A DNA stretch of 17,500 bases from Theodoxus fluviatilis (GCA_034096865.1 JAWQFJ010012189.1:1-17500), one strand, 5' to 3'. Positions 7,315 to 16,685 are shown, numbered from the stretch's first letter. Translations and numbers: made by a program. Notes: generated by a model not told the origin, from the sequence alone.

Positions 7315-7746
7315 ATACAATCCAACTTTGAAGAGCTCCTGTGACCTTGACCTTGAAGCAAGGTCAACCAAACTGGTATCAAAAGATAGGGCTTGCTTTG
7401 ACCTATATACCACTTGTAGCTAAGGTCGCCATTCTCAATAACGTGGGAGAAAATTGGGAAAATGTGAAAAATGACTGTTTTTGAGACCACATTTATGGCT
7501 CCTGTGACCTTGACCTTGAAGCAAGGTCAAGTCACTATGTATGTTTTTTGAGGCCTTGTCATCATACACCATCATGCCACATTTGGTGTTGATAGACTTA
7601 ATAGTCTCCGAGAAAAATCCAACGTTTAAGTTTTTTACGCCCGGACGGACGGACGGACGGACGGACGCCCGGACGGACGGACGGACGGACGGACGGACGG
7701 ACGACACGGCTCAGTACATAGACTCACTTTTGCTTCGCATGTGAGT
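7315..7746 (+). repeat. Dispersed repeat copy 2 (nuclear-receptor-site / CGGA type)
   Basis: Collinear with 6458-6855 from ATACAATCC to GCATGTGAGT, in the same orientation and 857 bp downstream. It differs mainly by the expanded CGGA array. The 459-bp spacer between the copies also carries many TGACCTTGA motifs, so the whole may be a tandem or nested arrangement. Confidence 0.9.
7639..7704 (+). repeat. (CGGA)n tetranucleotide array
   Basis: About 15 CGGA units with one GCCC interruption near 7667. Arg/Thr/Asp or Val/Arg/Pro-repeat frames over it are artefacts. Confidence 0.95.
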
Positions 7747-7747
7747 C

Positions 7748-8314
7748 AAAAATGACAACAAACCCAGCATACCAAAACAGTGTCTCCAGCCCTTTTGTGC
7801 AACCCTCCATTACTACTAAATTGAACACACTTTCTTCCCCATTTGGCAGTATCATTAGTTCCCCCAAGTTCACAAAATGCCACTTGGACTTGTCTCTGTC
7901 ATCAGATTACTAAAGATCACATGTCATTGACCACTGCGGACTAACCTCAATTTTTAACCCCTAAACTACCTCCCTCCCCCTCTAACTGCCCTGAGTATTG
8001 TAGCTGCCTCAGATCGGGTGGCAACACTAGTGTTGCACCGCCGTTATATGGCAGCCATTTTGTGTGTGTCCGGCCTTACAATCACCACATGCTTGCTGTG
8101 GCAACCAAGATTTCAGACAGCGTAACTCTGGCTGCTCCATCCCCTGTGTCAGTCAGTCCCAGTGGTCTCCTTTTCGCACAAGTCTCATCATGTGACAGAG
8201 AGCCAAGGGCTTTGCAAATGAAATGCCAAAAATTAGGGGGGAAGGAGGGGTGGGTGGGTGAATCTATGCAAATATTAGTTAAACCTGATACAGTTTCTGT
8301 GAGAATCCTTGTGA
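7748..8314. other. Gene-free stretch
   Basis: No recognisable coding block. Short frames here lack protein-like composition or known motifs. Confidence 0.4.
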
Positions 8315-8373
8315 TTGGTTGGTTGGTTGGTTAGTAGGTTGGTTGATCGGTTCATTAGTTGATTGGTTGATTT
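8315..8373 (+). repeat. Degenerate (GGTT)n microsatellite
   Basis: GGTTGGTTGGTTGGTT followed by imperfect GGTT/GATT units. Confidence 0.9.
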
Positions 8374-10943
8374 ACAGCATGTTTCTTTAAGCTGTGGAAG
8401 CCATGGTGTCAGCTGAAATGTTAGCAAGTCTAGAATTCATGACAATTTTTAAAACTGGTCACTCATGAAAAACTTTGTTTCAGAGTCAAGACACTGATTC
8501 TGTAGTCGTTTATCTTGAACTAATTGCATGAGGATCATATACAGAGATGCAATGGGTGGATTCTTTCCCCAAACCCACACAGGAATCCTAAATGATCAGC
8601 CATCTAACCTTGGGGTGACATTTCGACATGCTTTGTGATACTAAAGGCTCACATGTTATCTTCGCATATGAGCTGCTATCTTTAAAGCATAGCAAAAGAC
8701 GGCTCACAATCACAGGCTTTCCAAGAATGCAGGACAAAACGGTACTGGTAAGAAAAAGCAAGTAAATTCCAGGGAATATGATTTACAGGCTGCAGAAAGC
8801 ACTAGATGTCACCTGAGGCAAACAGGTCTTTCATTCTAGTGTTACTGCCTCATAATCCACATAGATGTGTCTCTCGCAGAGCAGACATGTCACTTACACG
8901 ACTAATAAGGATTGGGATGGGACAAATATTTACTGGATCAAGTCACAATTAAGTTCATAGCTGTGTTTAACATACACAGCACATGTGATGGCAAGTGCAC
9001 AGACTAAACCCCCAAAACTCCAAAGAGGACACTCTCCAGCACTTGATGACATTTGTCCACAACATCAATTTCAAAGACACCACATGTGACATGAACTATT
9101 TACAATACTAGCCATTTTCTTTCAGGAGTCCACTGTGCGTGTTTAATCATCAGGTTCAAGTTTTACATGGGGAAATGAATTAATGACATATTATCATTTC
9201 TTTGACCTTGTTCAAGTTGTTGACCTCACCCGCCACCCCACCCCCCACCCCTCTCTCTCTCTCTCTCAAAATAACACAGGGGAAATACATATCCAAATGT
9301 GCGAGAATGTAAATAAACATGTATTTAATTAAGTGAAGCTGTAGGATGTCAGTCTTGATGAAAGTGGAATGGCATGAAATTAATCAAGGAAACAGCCATG
9401 CACTGCACATTTCATACCATTAAAAGGCCATAACAAGCATCATGCTCAGGTATTCAATTTCACTGGCTGCGTAATCTGACTCAAAGCTGTACACATGCCG
9501 ACATGGAGACAACTGCTGCATTCACTCAGAGAGCAATGATTCAGAAAAATTCTCATTTAATTCATCTGAGAAATTTAGAAAATGCCAGCTGAGTTTTCCT
9601 GCAAATAGTTCCTCGCCTCTCTAACCACAGACAAGAAAGAATTGAAAAAGGCAATTTTAGCATTTTGTTCATGTAGTCCACGAAGAATTCGTTGTAAAAC
9701 TAAACCCGAAATTGTGAGACTGAACACTGCATCCGACTGAATGACAGCAGAAGGCTCTTTTACCGGGCAAATGACATGATCATGATGATGCCGTTCGAAG
9801 CAATTACAAAAAATGCAAAAATTTACGCGAAAGACAACAACATACACATCAATACAAAACTGACCCGAAGTGTCCTCGAAGCAATACACGAAGCATTTTT
9901 GTAAATTTTAGCCCAGTTCTAGATGCTGGTAGGTTTGTCTCATGTTGATTGAACTGACGAAAGAGGAGACTGATGTTGAGACTGGTATTATCAGTTTCGA
10001 AATAAAAGTATAAAAAACGTACAGGTGTTTTTTGAATAATAATAAAAATAATGATCTAATTTTTTAATGACGATAAAGGCAAAAATATTGCAGCATATAG
10101 AAGATCAAATGAATGCAGCAGTAGTTCGAAACAGCTCAGCAGCCCAACCTGCTCTGCAGAGTGGTTTGCCCATTACCTTCGCGCGTGGTTTGCAACCAGT
10201 GAGCCACCCGAGAATTCAAGCCCTTTCTACGTAAACCTCCCTCGAAGGTCAGTAATAATTTTGGAGCCAAGTATTCGTTCATCAGAACGGGTGATGTACG
10301 AAAACGTCTTGTTTTTTTCCCGATTGTTGCTCTACTAGCCGCAGATGTGAGCGGTTCTGCATATCAGACGGATGCCAACCTCGGCTCAGGCTCAGTCAGT
10401 GCCTGCCTGCCTAGCCTGCTCGGATGAAGCAACGGTGTCATTGTGACAGTAAAACCGAAGGATCCTACGAGACTAATGTACGGTATCCAGCTGTCAGCGT
10501 GACAACCGAAATAATACTAATTGAAATGCAGCTCTTGTGTGTTATACCACGCAACCCATCATAATGGGTTATAACTTATACAAATTCATTGTAGTTTGAA
10601 ACAAGAAAGAAGAATTATGCAAAACGTTTGACAATCACAAGTCCAACAAACTATCTCGAGACTTGCGCTTATGCCGTGTAACTGTGAGGAAAAGAACAGG
10701 TACTGCTTGCAGCATGGGCTTTGGCTGGAAGTGGAGATACGTATGGTGTTTCCATTGAATGGTGGACAATGATGTTGATGATGGAATCCATGTAGTATAA
10801 ACTATAATGTGCCATGCTTTGGGATAATGAAATTTCATGTTTCCCTCAAGCCACATCTGATGGATGCAAAATGTTGCAGGTGTTTTGATAGATTGACAAA
10901 TGAAACCAGGTATTGCATTTCATAGTGTTGCTCAATGTTGAGG
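8374..10943. other. Long gene-free stretch
   Basis: About 2.5 kb without a recognised gene. Minor features are a CCACCCC/(CT)n run at about 9229-9267 and a GCCTGCCTGCCTAGCCTG run near 10401-10420. A 104-codon stop-free frame on the minus strand at 9575-9889 lacks an ATG at its start and resembles nothing I know. Part of this may be the far upstream region of the SAP ORF or of GTF2H2. Confidence 0.4.
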
Positions 10944-11066
10944 TAATTACCCCTGCCAGGGAGGTTATTATTTTCCCTCTGTTCGTTTGTTTGTTCATTT
11001 GTTATTCAGCAAAATAACTTTAGAAAACTTCAGAATGGATTCTGATTAAATTTGCTGCAAGGTCAG
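10944..11066. repeat. Probable dispersed repeat fragment
   Basis: The sequence CTGCCAGGGAGGTTATTATTTT...GTTCGTTTGTTTGTTCATTTGTTA...GATTCTGATTAAATTTGCTG resembles a repeat type I recall from several invertebrate genomes. Only one copy is in the window, so this rests on recollection. Confidence 0.35.
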
Positions 11067-11200
11067 GGTTTCTCCCAAGAAACGATTAAATTTGCAGGTT
11101 ATCTGTTATGTGTATCTCATTTTGGAATTAGAAGCATACAGAGAAAGTGTGGCCTTCTTGATATGGTATTTAAATTTGCGGCTTAACACAAAATGTAATA

Positions 11201-11356
11201 CCACCACCACCACCACAATCATCACCACCACCACCACAATCATCATCACCACCACCACCACCACCACCACAATCATCACTATCACAACCATCGCCAATTA
11301 CTACTACTTCTGCTGCTGCTACTGCTGCTGCCACTAGTACTACTACTTCTACTACA
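11201..11356 (+). repeat. Trinucleotide-rich (CAC/ATC)n then (TAC/TGC)n tract
   Basis: CCACCACCACCAC blocks alternate with AATCATCATC to about 11290, then TACTACTACTTCTGCTGCTGC-type repeats follow to about 11356. Thr/Ile or Val/Gly-rich frames here are artefacts. Confidence 0.95.
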
Positions 11357-11576
11357 GCTTGACATGCAAAATATGAACTGGATGGCTTCATGCATTGCAC
11401 ATTATACAGATAAACCATGTTAATTAAGGGAAAATTGTGCAGACACTTTATTCCTTATAGTTATACTATACTATTAGAGTCTGCAACGGGGGTTATTGCT
11501 TCCCCTGACAAGCTAAGCGCAAGAGTTATCGCGCCTGCTTGGTCAGTACACTGCATTATTGTTTTATATGGTGGCA

Positions 11577-11795
11577 ATGGACGCTGCAAATTTCGAACGA
11601 TGGCGTGTGCCGGAATTAAAGCAGTTCATATGGGAAATGCAACAGCCATTGTCGGGGACGAAAGCAGACCTAATTCAAAGGGTCAAGGGCTGTTTTGCTT
11701 TGAAGGTAAACAAAGCAATTGGCGGGGAATCCGACATAGACTGTGCCGACGCTTTGGCCCCAAAGTTTCCGAAACTAACAACACCATCCGGCTAA
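11577..11795 (+). CDS. SAP-domain ORF (possible exon or pseudogene)
   Basis: The ATG at 11577 (context GGCAATGG) opens 72 codons. Residues about 7-38, FERWRVPELKQFIWEM followed by LSGTKADLIQRVKG, fit the SAP motif, a helix-extension-helix putative DNA-binding module in chromatin proteins and in many invertebrate multi-domain ORFs. The frame ends in KLTTPSG and TAA (11793-11795), then stays open through KLPDPVSLKTGW and HFPADFRDADLYNYF to 12251. In similar invertebrate SAP-containing proteins a conserved P-D-P..L..GW block follows the SAP domain (recollection), so the TAA probably truncates a longer protein. No splice donor was chosen. Confidence 0.55.
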   Translation: MDAANFERWRVPELKQFIWEMQQPLSGTKADLIQRVKGCFALKVNKAIGGESDIDCADALAPKFPKLTTPSG

Positions 11796-12251
11796 AAACT
11801 TCCTGATCCAGTCAGCCTCAAGACAGGATGGTGTTCGGCAGTGCATTTTCCTGCAGATTTTCGGGATGCAGACCTGTACAACTATTTTGTTTTGAGAATA
11901 AGAGTAGTCGTGAACTCCCCTCCCGAGCTTGTGGCAGCCTGTGGGGTGTCAATCTCCTCACAAAGTCCCTCCCCCCCTTGCATAACGGACTCACGGTTGA
12001 ACCTGTGTGTGGCCACTACAACACAAGCATGTACAAGGGAATATGCGCTAAACAGGCCGTTTTTAACCGGACTAACACTTTCCTTTGAAACAAGGTTTGA
12101 CGTGTACATAGTATTCCCAGGGCTTGCTCTGGCAGGGCGCACCAACCGCCATATTGTCCTCAGCTCGAACACAAAACGCTCATTTTCAGGATTACTGACA
12201 CACAAACATAGACACCGTATAACGGTATTAATGTCTCAAAGCACAAAGTAG
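11796..12251 (+). pseudogene. Open continuation of the SAP frame after the TAA
   Basis: In the same frame as the SAP ORF, about 150 codons remain open. The first 30 (KLPDPVSLKTGW...DADLYNYF) look protein-like and compatible with a continuation. After about 11890 the composition becomes Ser/Thr/Pro-rich and less convincing, perhaps through a frameshift or intron. No ATG closer than 11841 is available. Confidence 0.3.
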
Positions 12252-13444
12252 AGTACATCAATAGTTAATGAATATTGCTACATTATTCATATTGAGTTGT
12301 GCGTCGAAATCGAATCAAGTCAAAAGTTGGGCTACAGAGTACTCACTACTAGACAGCTTCTCGTGTAACTGTGTAGTTCGGACAGAAAACTGTTCGCATA
12401 TGCTTTACCTACTCTCAGGATAAGTTCCTGAGCTAAGTGTTCGCCCAGTCAAAGATATGCCCGGTTAAGAACTGTCTTAATGAGTGATATCAGACGCATC
12501 GACCTGTACATGCAGACAATGGGGATGAACGAACAAACGAATGCATTAATAAATACATAATGACCGACAGAACGAATGAATGAATGAACGAACGAATGGA
12601 GCTTTACTGCTTATTAGCCTATGACGGCTAGTTAAGACCAATAACAAGAACATAACTGGAGCAAATGAGACTAAGAGCGAGTCAAGCCTTGATGCCCATA
12701 GTTTAAATTTTTTCACGTTTCGCGTAAGGAGACACGATGGGTCTATTCGTAACATCAACAAAAAGGATAAACAAAGACGAACACGGAAACATGAGGAGGA
12801 CAGCAACAACAACAATGAATATGCGAGTGCATTTAATGATATTTTTAACGAGTCAATGTAGTTTGCGCGAGCTCTGTTCAATAATCATGCACTGCATTCC
12901 TGCAGCAGAAATGCTGAGAACGAGAGAGACCTAGTATTCAACAGCACTACACTACACCGATCCACGCCATTATTTAGTTACATCTGCTTGCAAGCTCGAA
13001 CCTAGCTTCGTCACTTCATGCCTGCATACTGCGACAATAAACGATCACTTTGCCACGGTAGCACTGGCAAACACAACAAAAATGAACACCTCTTGGTACT
13101 CTCTCACTGCGTTCTGAAGCCAATTTGTACTGACCAGAGACCACTTTTTGGTTTCTCCGCGCGAAAGAGCACCAGCGGCAAATACTCCTGATTACCAGCT
13201 TCGTTGCAGACCCTAATTACTAGCCTATATTTTGAATGGATGGAACTTTAAATACAATAATGTCTTTATCTCCACCCAAGAGCTCAGTATATCATAAGAA
13301 AAATTATATAAAGCAATGATGTGAAACATTGGAACATATAAAAACACAAAAGTGATCAACTAGCAGGATTATGCATATGAAAATTCTCTGGCAGTTGGGT
13401 TTGAAAATCTGTCTTGCTGAGTAATAAAACATTTCTACTTTCAG
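12252..13444. other. Gene-free stretch upstream of GTF2H2
   Basis: Contains a degenerate GAAC/GAAT repeat at about 12526-12597 (GAACGAACAAACGAATG, GAATGAATGAATGAACG). The promoter and any 5' untranslated exon of GTF2H2 should lie in or before this stretch, but I cannot place them. Short frames here are unremarkable. Confidence 0.4.
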
Positions 13445-13467
13445 TGAGTCGGGACGTTCCTGCAGCA
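13445..13467 (+). other. 5' untranslated part of GTF2H2 first coding exon (putative acceptor at 13443-13444)
   Basis: A pyrimidine-rich ATTTCTACTTTCAG ends at 13444, 23 nt before the ATG. This suggests an upstream non-coding exon spliced to this one. Alternatively transcription starts within this stretch. Confidence 0.4.
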
Positions 13468-13529
13468 ATGGCTGAACAGGATGATGCAGAGAAGGGTTAT
13501 CGCTGGGAAAATGAATATGAGAAGACATG
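13468..13529 (+). CDS. GTF2H2: TFIIH subunit p44 (GTF2H2/Ssl1 family), coding exon 1
   Basis: p44 is a core TFIIH subunit that binds and stimulates the XPD helicase in transcription initiation and nucleotide-excision repair, in the nucleus. This exon supplies the start: MAEQDDAEKGYRWENEYEKT plus two bases of a Trp codon. The RWE-x-x-YE-x-TWE block is the conserved N-terminal signature of animal p44. The start is the only ATG in frame, in context GCAGCAATGG. The donor is G|GTAGGT at 13530 (phase 2). Reading on without splicing meets TAG at once (13531-13533), which supports the boundary. The next exon completes the Trp and continues E-I-L-Q. Confidence 0.88.
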
Positions 13530-13884
13530 GTAGGTACTTTGGAACATGTGACTGTGCTTGAGAAAACAAGGCACTGCCATAATGAGATATTTCAACCTCA
13601 ATGTTATTGATTTATTAATGCATATTCCTAAATGACAGCATGTCCACAGAGGAAATCTTACATTTTTGTACAGTTGTGTAAATATTTAAAAAATGTATAC
13701 ATTACATATTGTATTGATCATTGATGGTTTTACTGGGTGTTTTAGCAAAAACTGCTTTTCATACTGAAGCCTTGTTTCTCATGCACGGTCATACTGTGTC
13801 CATGTGTACATGTGGACATCAGGTTTATGCCTAAGGTCATCTAGTCTGTATTCCCTGGACAGAGTGTCAGGCTGTGTATTAGGC

Positions 13885-13886
<2 letters not shown>

Positions 13887-13951
<65 letters not shown>

Positions 13952-14104
13952 GTGTGTGTGTGTGTAAATGTGTGTGTGTGTAAATGCTTGCGTGTGTAAA
14001 TGCGCGTGTGTGTAAATGCGTGTGTGTGTGTAGATGTGCATGTGTGTGTGTGTGTGCATGCTTGCGTGTGTGTGTGTTTGTGTGTAAATGTGTGTATAAG
14101 TGTG

Positions 14105-14140
<36 letters not shown>

Positions 14141-14256
14141 TGAATGTGTGTGTGTGTGCACATACATATGCATACTTGTTTGCATGTGGTACGTGTATGC
14201 ATGTGCGTGCAAGTGCTTATTTGTATGCATATTTGTGTGTATGTGTGTGTGTGTGA

Positions 14257-14302
<46 letters not shown>

Positions 14303-14392
14303 AAAAGAGTGTATGTTGTATATGTTTGTGTGTGTGTGTGTGTGTGCACGGATGTGTGTGCGTGCATGTCTATGTGCATATGTGTATATACA
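13887..14392 (+). repeat. ~500-bp interrupted (GT)n tract
   Basis: Long (TG)n runs (first about 13887-13946) broken by TGTAAATG, TGCATG and similar variants, with a higher-order (TG)nTAAATGCG-like pattern in 13965-14040. Cys/Val and His/Thr-repeat reading frames on the two strands are artefacts. Confidence 0.97.
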
Positions 14393-14457
14393 TTTCTGCA
14401 AGCATGTCTGTAAGGACAGAAATGAAGATATGGAAAAACAGTGCTCTGAGCTCACAC

Positions 14458-14780
14458 CAGCAAACCTCCTCTTACCATCAACTATCCCACCAACACCCAC
14501 ATCTCCTTCTTGTCCTCCTCCTAGATCCTCCACCTCATTGTCCTTCTCCTCCTCATCCTACTTTTCCACCTTCTCCACCTTCCAGATCCTCTACTTTTTA
14601 TCCTCCTCCTCCTCCTCCTCCTCCTTCTTTTTTTCTCCTCCTCCTTTATCTCCTCCTCCTCCTCCTGCCCATCCTGCTACTCAACCTACTGCTTTTCCTC
14701 CTCCTGTTCCTCCTTCCTCTGATACTCTGCCCCCTCCTCCCCCCCCCCCCCCCCCCCCCCCATTTTCCTTCTTCTTCATC
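14458..14780 (+). repeat. ~320-nt pyrimidine-rich tract (TCC/CTCCT)n ending in C23
   Basis: Dominated by TCCTCCTCC blocks, ending in an uninterrupted run of 23 C (14739-14761) and then TTCCTTCTTCTTC. It sits immediately before the exon 2 acceptor of GTF2H2. Pro/Ser/Leu frames here are artefacts. Confidence 0.95.
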
Positions 14781-14819
14781 ACCTCTTCTTTTGAAAGAAT
14801 TTGCTGAACCCATTTTCAG

Positions 14820-14934
14820 GGAAATTCTCCAGGAGGATGAGGCTGGGTCGCTACAGGCCACCATAGATGACATCATCTCCAAGGGCAAGAGGCGTCGTCT
14901 GCTGGAGAAGATGGGAAACATTCGCCTTGGCATT
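14820..14934 (+). CDS. GTF2H2: TFIIH subunit p44 (GTF2H2/Ssl1 family), coding exon 2
   Basis: The acceptor TTTTCAG|G at 14819/14820 completes the Trp codon. The exon then reads EILQEDEAGSLQATIDDI, followed by a basic KGKRRRLLEK and MGNIRLGI, 38 residues. It is strongly similar in order to the animal p44 N-terminal region (EILxEDExGSLxATIEDI...RxGxxR). The donor is ATT|GTGAGT at 14935, phase 0. This segment precedes the vWA domain. The lysine/arginine cluster is conserved in position in the family. Confidence 0.92.
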
Positions 14935-15533
14935 GTGAGTGGGATTGTGGGTCTGAGTTTATGACTGGATTAAGACAGTGCTAATTTGGTGACATTTTCT
15001 TGACCAAGCACTATTCCAGGATGCATGCAACTTTTTTGCACATTGCCCTGTGGGTGAGTAATTACTTGAAGACCTTTGTCAGCCAGGGGATAAATACTAT
15101 AATTTTATTGTGCATTCTAGACTGAACAAGGAATCATTATGCCAGATTTATTCCTGTATGGAAATAATTATGACTGGATGGGGAGTAAAGACATGAGGCA
15201 TTCTATGAGCCTATTTTACCCAGCTAGATGAAAGAGGGGGATGGGGGAACGGCTGTTGTTTGTGGGGGTTTTTTTCAGTCTTCCACATAATGCTGATCCA
15301 CCTGTTCTGAGTACTTCAGTGCATTGTTGGTTGCTGATGAAGCAACTTTTTTTTTTAGGTTTGAGAAAGTTATTATTTCATATTCTTTTATTAATATAAC
15401 TAGAGGCAAGATTGAACTCGAATCAATTTTCTCCTTCACTGAAAATGCTTTTTTATGTGTAAATAGTGGATAAACTGGATTTTCTGAGTGCTCGTAGGAC
15501 AGGGAAGATGGGACAGCACGCAATTCATGTTTT

Positions 15534-15562
15534 ACACACACACACACATACACACACGCACA

Positions 15563-15628
<66 letters not shown>
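15534..15628 (+). repeat. (CA)n microsatellite
   Basis: About 90 bp of CACACA with a few CATA and CGCA interruptions near its start. Confidence 0.97.
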
Positions 15629-15711
15629 CTTTTTTTTCACAAATAGGAAACAGTTTTGGGTCTACAGAAAAAAATAAGGTCAGTCATGTTACTGTAACCA
15701 CAACTTTTTTT

Positions 15712-15769
15712 GGGGGGTGGGGGTGGGGGGTGGGGGTGGGGGTGGGGGGTGGGGGTGGGGAGTGGGGGG
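15712..15769 (+). repeat. (GGGGGT)n tract, G-quadruplex-forming pattern
   Basis: Nine G-runs of four to six bases separated by single T (once AGT) on the sense strand of GTF2H2 intron 2. This far exceeds the four runs needed for a quadruplex in DNA or nascent RNA. Confidence 0.95.
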
Positions 15770-15846
15770 CCTTATGGCAAGAATGAAGAAGGGTGTGTGA
15801 GTTGCACTTTAGATGCACAGTTGATGCACTCACCTGCTTGTTGCAG

Positions 15847-15933
15847 ATGCGACACTTGTTTGTGGTGTTGGACATGTCATGGTCTATGAGCGACCCTGAC
15901 CTCCGACCTTCGAGATTCCTGACTTCTTTGAAG
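15847..15933 (+). CDS. GTF2H2: TFIIH subunit p44 (GTF2H2/Ssl1 family), coding exon 3
   Basis: After GTTGCAG (ending 15846) the exon reads MRHLFVVLDMSWSMSDPDLRP and continues SRFLTSLK, 29 residues. This is the first strand of the p44 vWA domain with its D-x-S-x-S-type motif (DMSWS), equivalent to DGSRT in human p44. The exon ends AAG at 15933, exactly where family similarity would pass to the next exon, and is followed by GCAAGT rather than GTAAGT: a GC-AG donor, phase 0. The next exon should encode an L-x-x-(F/Y)-V-E-E-like helix. It was not found up to 17500, so the gene is truncated by the window. Confidence 0.9.
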
Positions 15934-16288
15934 GCAAGTTTTGGATCTGACACATTCACTTTTATCTTGATGTCCTTGGTGAAATTACTATGTAATGTCC
16001 CATGTCACCTCTCTCCAACATTGTTGCCATTCCTTTAACAGTCCAGCTGTCGGCTAAACCCCAGGTGCTTCCTGTCATATTTCCCTCCTCACACTCTGTT
16101 CTAAATGTTGCAGTCAAGAGATGACCATGGGGCAGAGCTGCCTGCTCTGCCTGACATGGTTGCTAAATTTAGAACAATGAGTTAGCACAGGACAACCGGA
16201 GAGAGTCCTGCCAGTGCCTTTGCTGAGTGGCAAAGGTCGGTGTGGGAATGCTGGGAAGGGTGCAGTATAGCATTTCAGGATGTTCATG

Positions 16289-16494
16289 TGTGTGTGTATA
16301 CAGGCAAAGACACCCAACACGAACACGCTTACGGCGAAAACGCAGTTACCACACAAAGAAAACCCGGTCCCGACTATTCTCTTCTATAAGCCAACAGCAT
16401 GTGGAACTCGAAAACAGGGATAGCAGACAATAGAAAGGTGGTCCCTTCAATTTCGTCTTATCCATCTTTGCCTGTATATATGTATACACACACA
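16289..16494. repeat. ~205-bp element with short inverted ends
   Basis: GTGTGTGTATACAGGCAAAGA at the left is mirrored at the right by TCTTTGCCTGTATATATGTATACACACAC, with a 6-bp insertion in one arm. A MITE-like element or chance pairing of low-complexity ends are both possible. No flanking duplication was identified. Confidence 0.45.
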
Positions 16495-16685
16495 TAAATG
16501 CTTATCACAGGAGAGCTGTGGATGATGCCTTGGTTAATGCTCCCGAGAGTCTCACCCGAACATCAAACCATGAATTATCTGATACACTTCAGATGTTCTC
16601 TGTGGGCCTTCTGGGCTGATTCAGCAGGGTTTCTGGAGAGGGCCCCAAAAGCCCAGCAGCCTGAGGTTCCAGTGCATGGGGTCTA

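Larger units (their letters stand above)
6485..7519. promoter_or_regulatory. Cluster of 16 TCAAGGTCA/TGACCTTGA nuclear-receptor-type sites
   Basis: Exact TCAAGGTCA (either strand) begins at 6485, 6491, 6654, 6898, 6915, 6938, 6944, 7023, 7039, 7186, 7192, 7293, 7342, 7348, 7505 and 7511. Many overlap at 6-bp spacing (TGACCT hexamer repeats), and 6932-6946 forms a head-to-head TGACCTTCAAGGTCA. TCAAGGTCA is the extended half-site of NR5A (FTZ-F1/SF-1) and estrogen-related receptors (established knowledge). Whether anything binds here is unknown; the motif may only be repeat sequence. Confidence 0.6.
13530..14819 (+). other. GTF2H2: GTF2H2 intron 1
   Basis: A 1,290-nt GT-AG intron (GTAGGT...CCATTTTCAG), filled largely by a (GT)n tract and a CU-rich tract. 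The branchpoint region between the C-run (ends 14761) and the acceptor is only about 55 nt long. Confidence 0.85.
14935..15846 (+). other. GTF2H2: GTF2H2 intron 2
   Basis: A 912-nt GT-AG intron (GTGAGT...TTGCAG) containing the (CA)n and GGGGGT tracts. No other coding block was seen. Confidence 0.85.

Noticed and set aside
7435..7707. Val/Arg/Pro/Ser-repeat frame
   Set aside because: Translation of the CGGA microsatellite and the dispersed repeat.
9575..9889. 104-codon stop-free frame, minus strand
   Set aside because: Begins with GTG rather than ATG, has no recognisable motif and no splice context; length is possible by chance.
11106..11418. Val/Ile and Gly/Asp-rich frames
   Set aside because: Artefacts of the CAC/ATC trinucleotide tract.
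13841..14533. His/Thr-repeat protein (minus) and Cys/Val-repeat proteins (plus)
   Set aside because: Pure consequence of the (GT)n tract, which is open in several frames on both strands.
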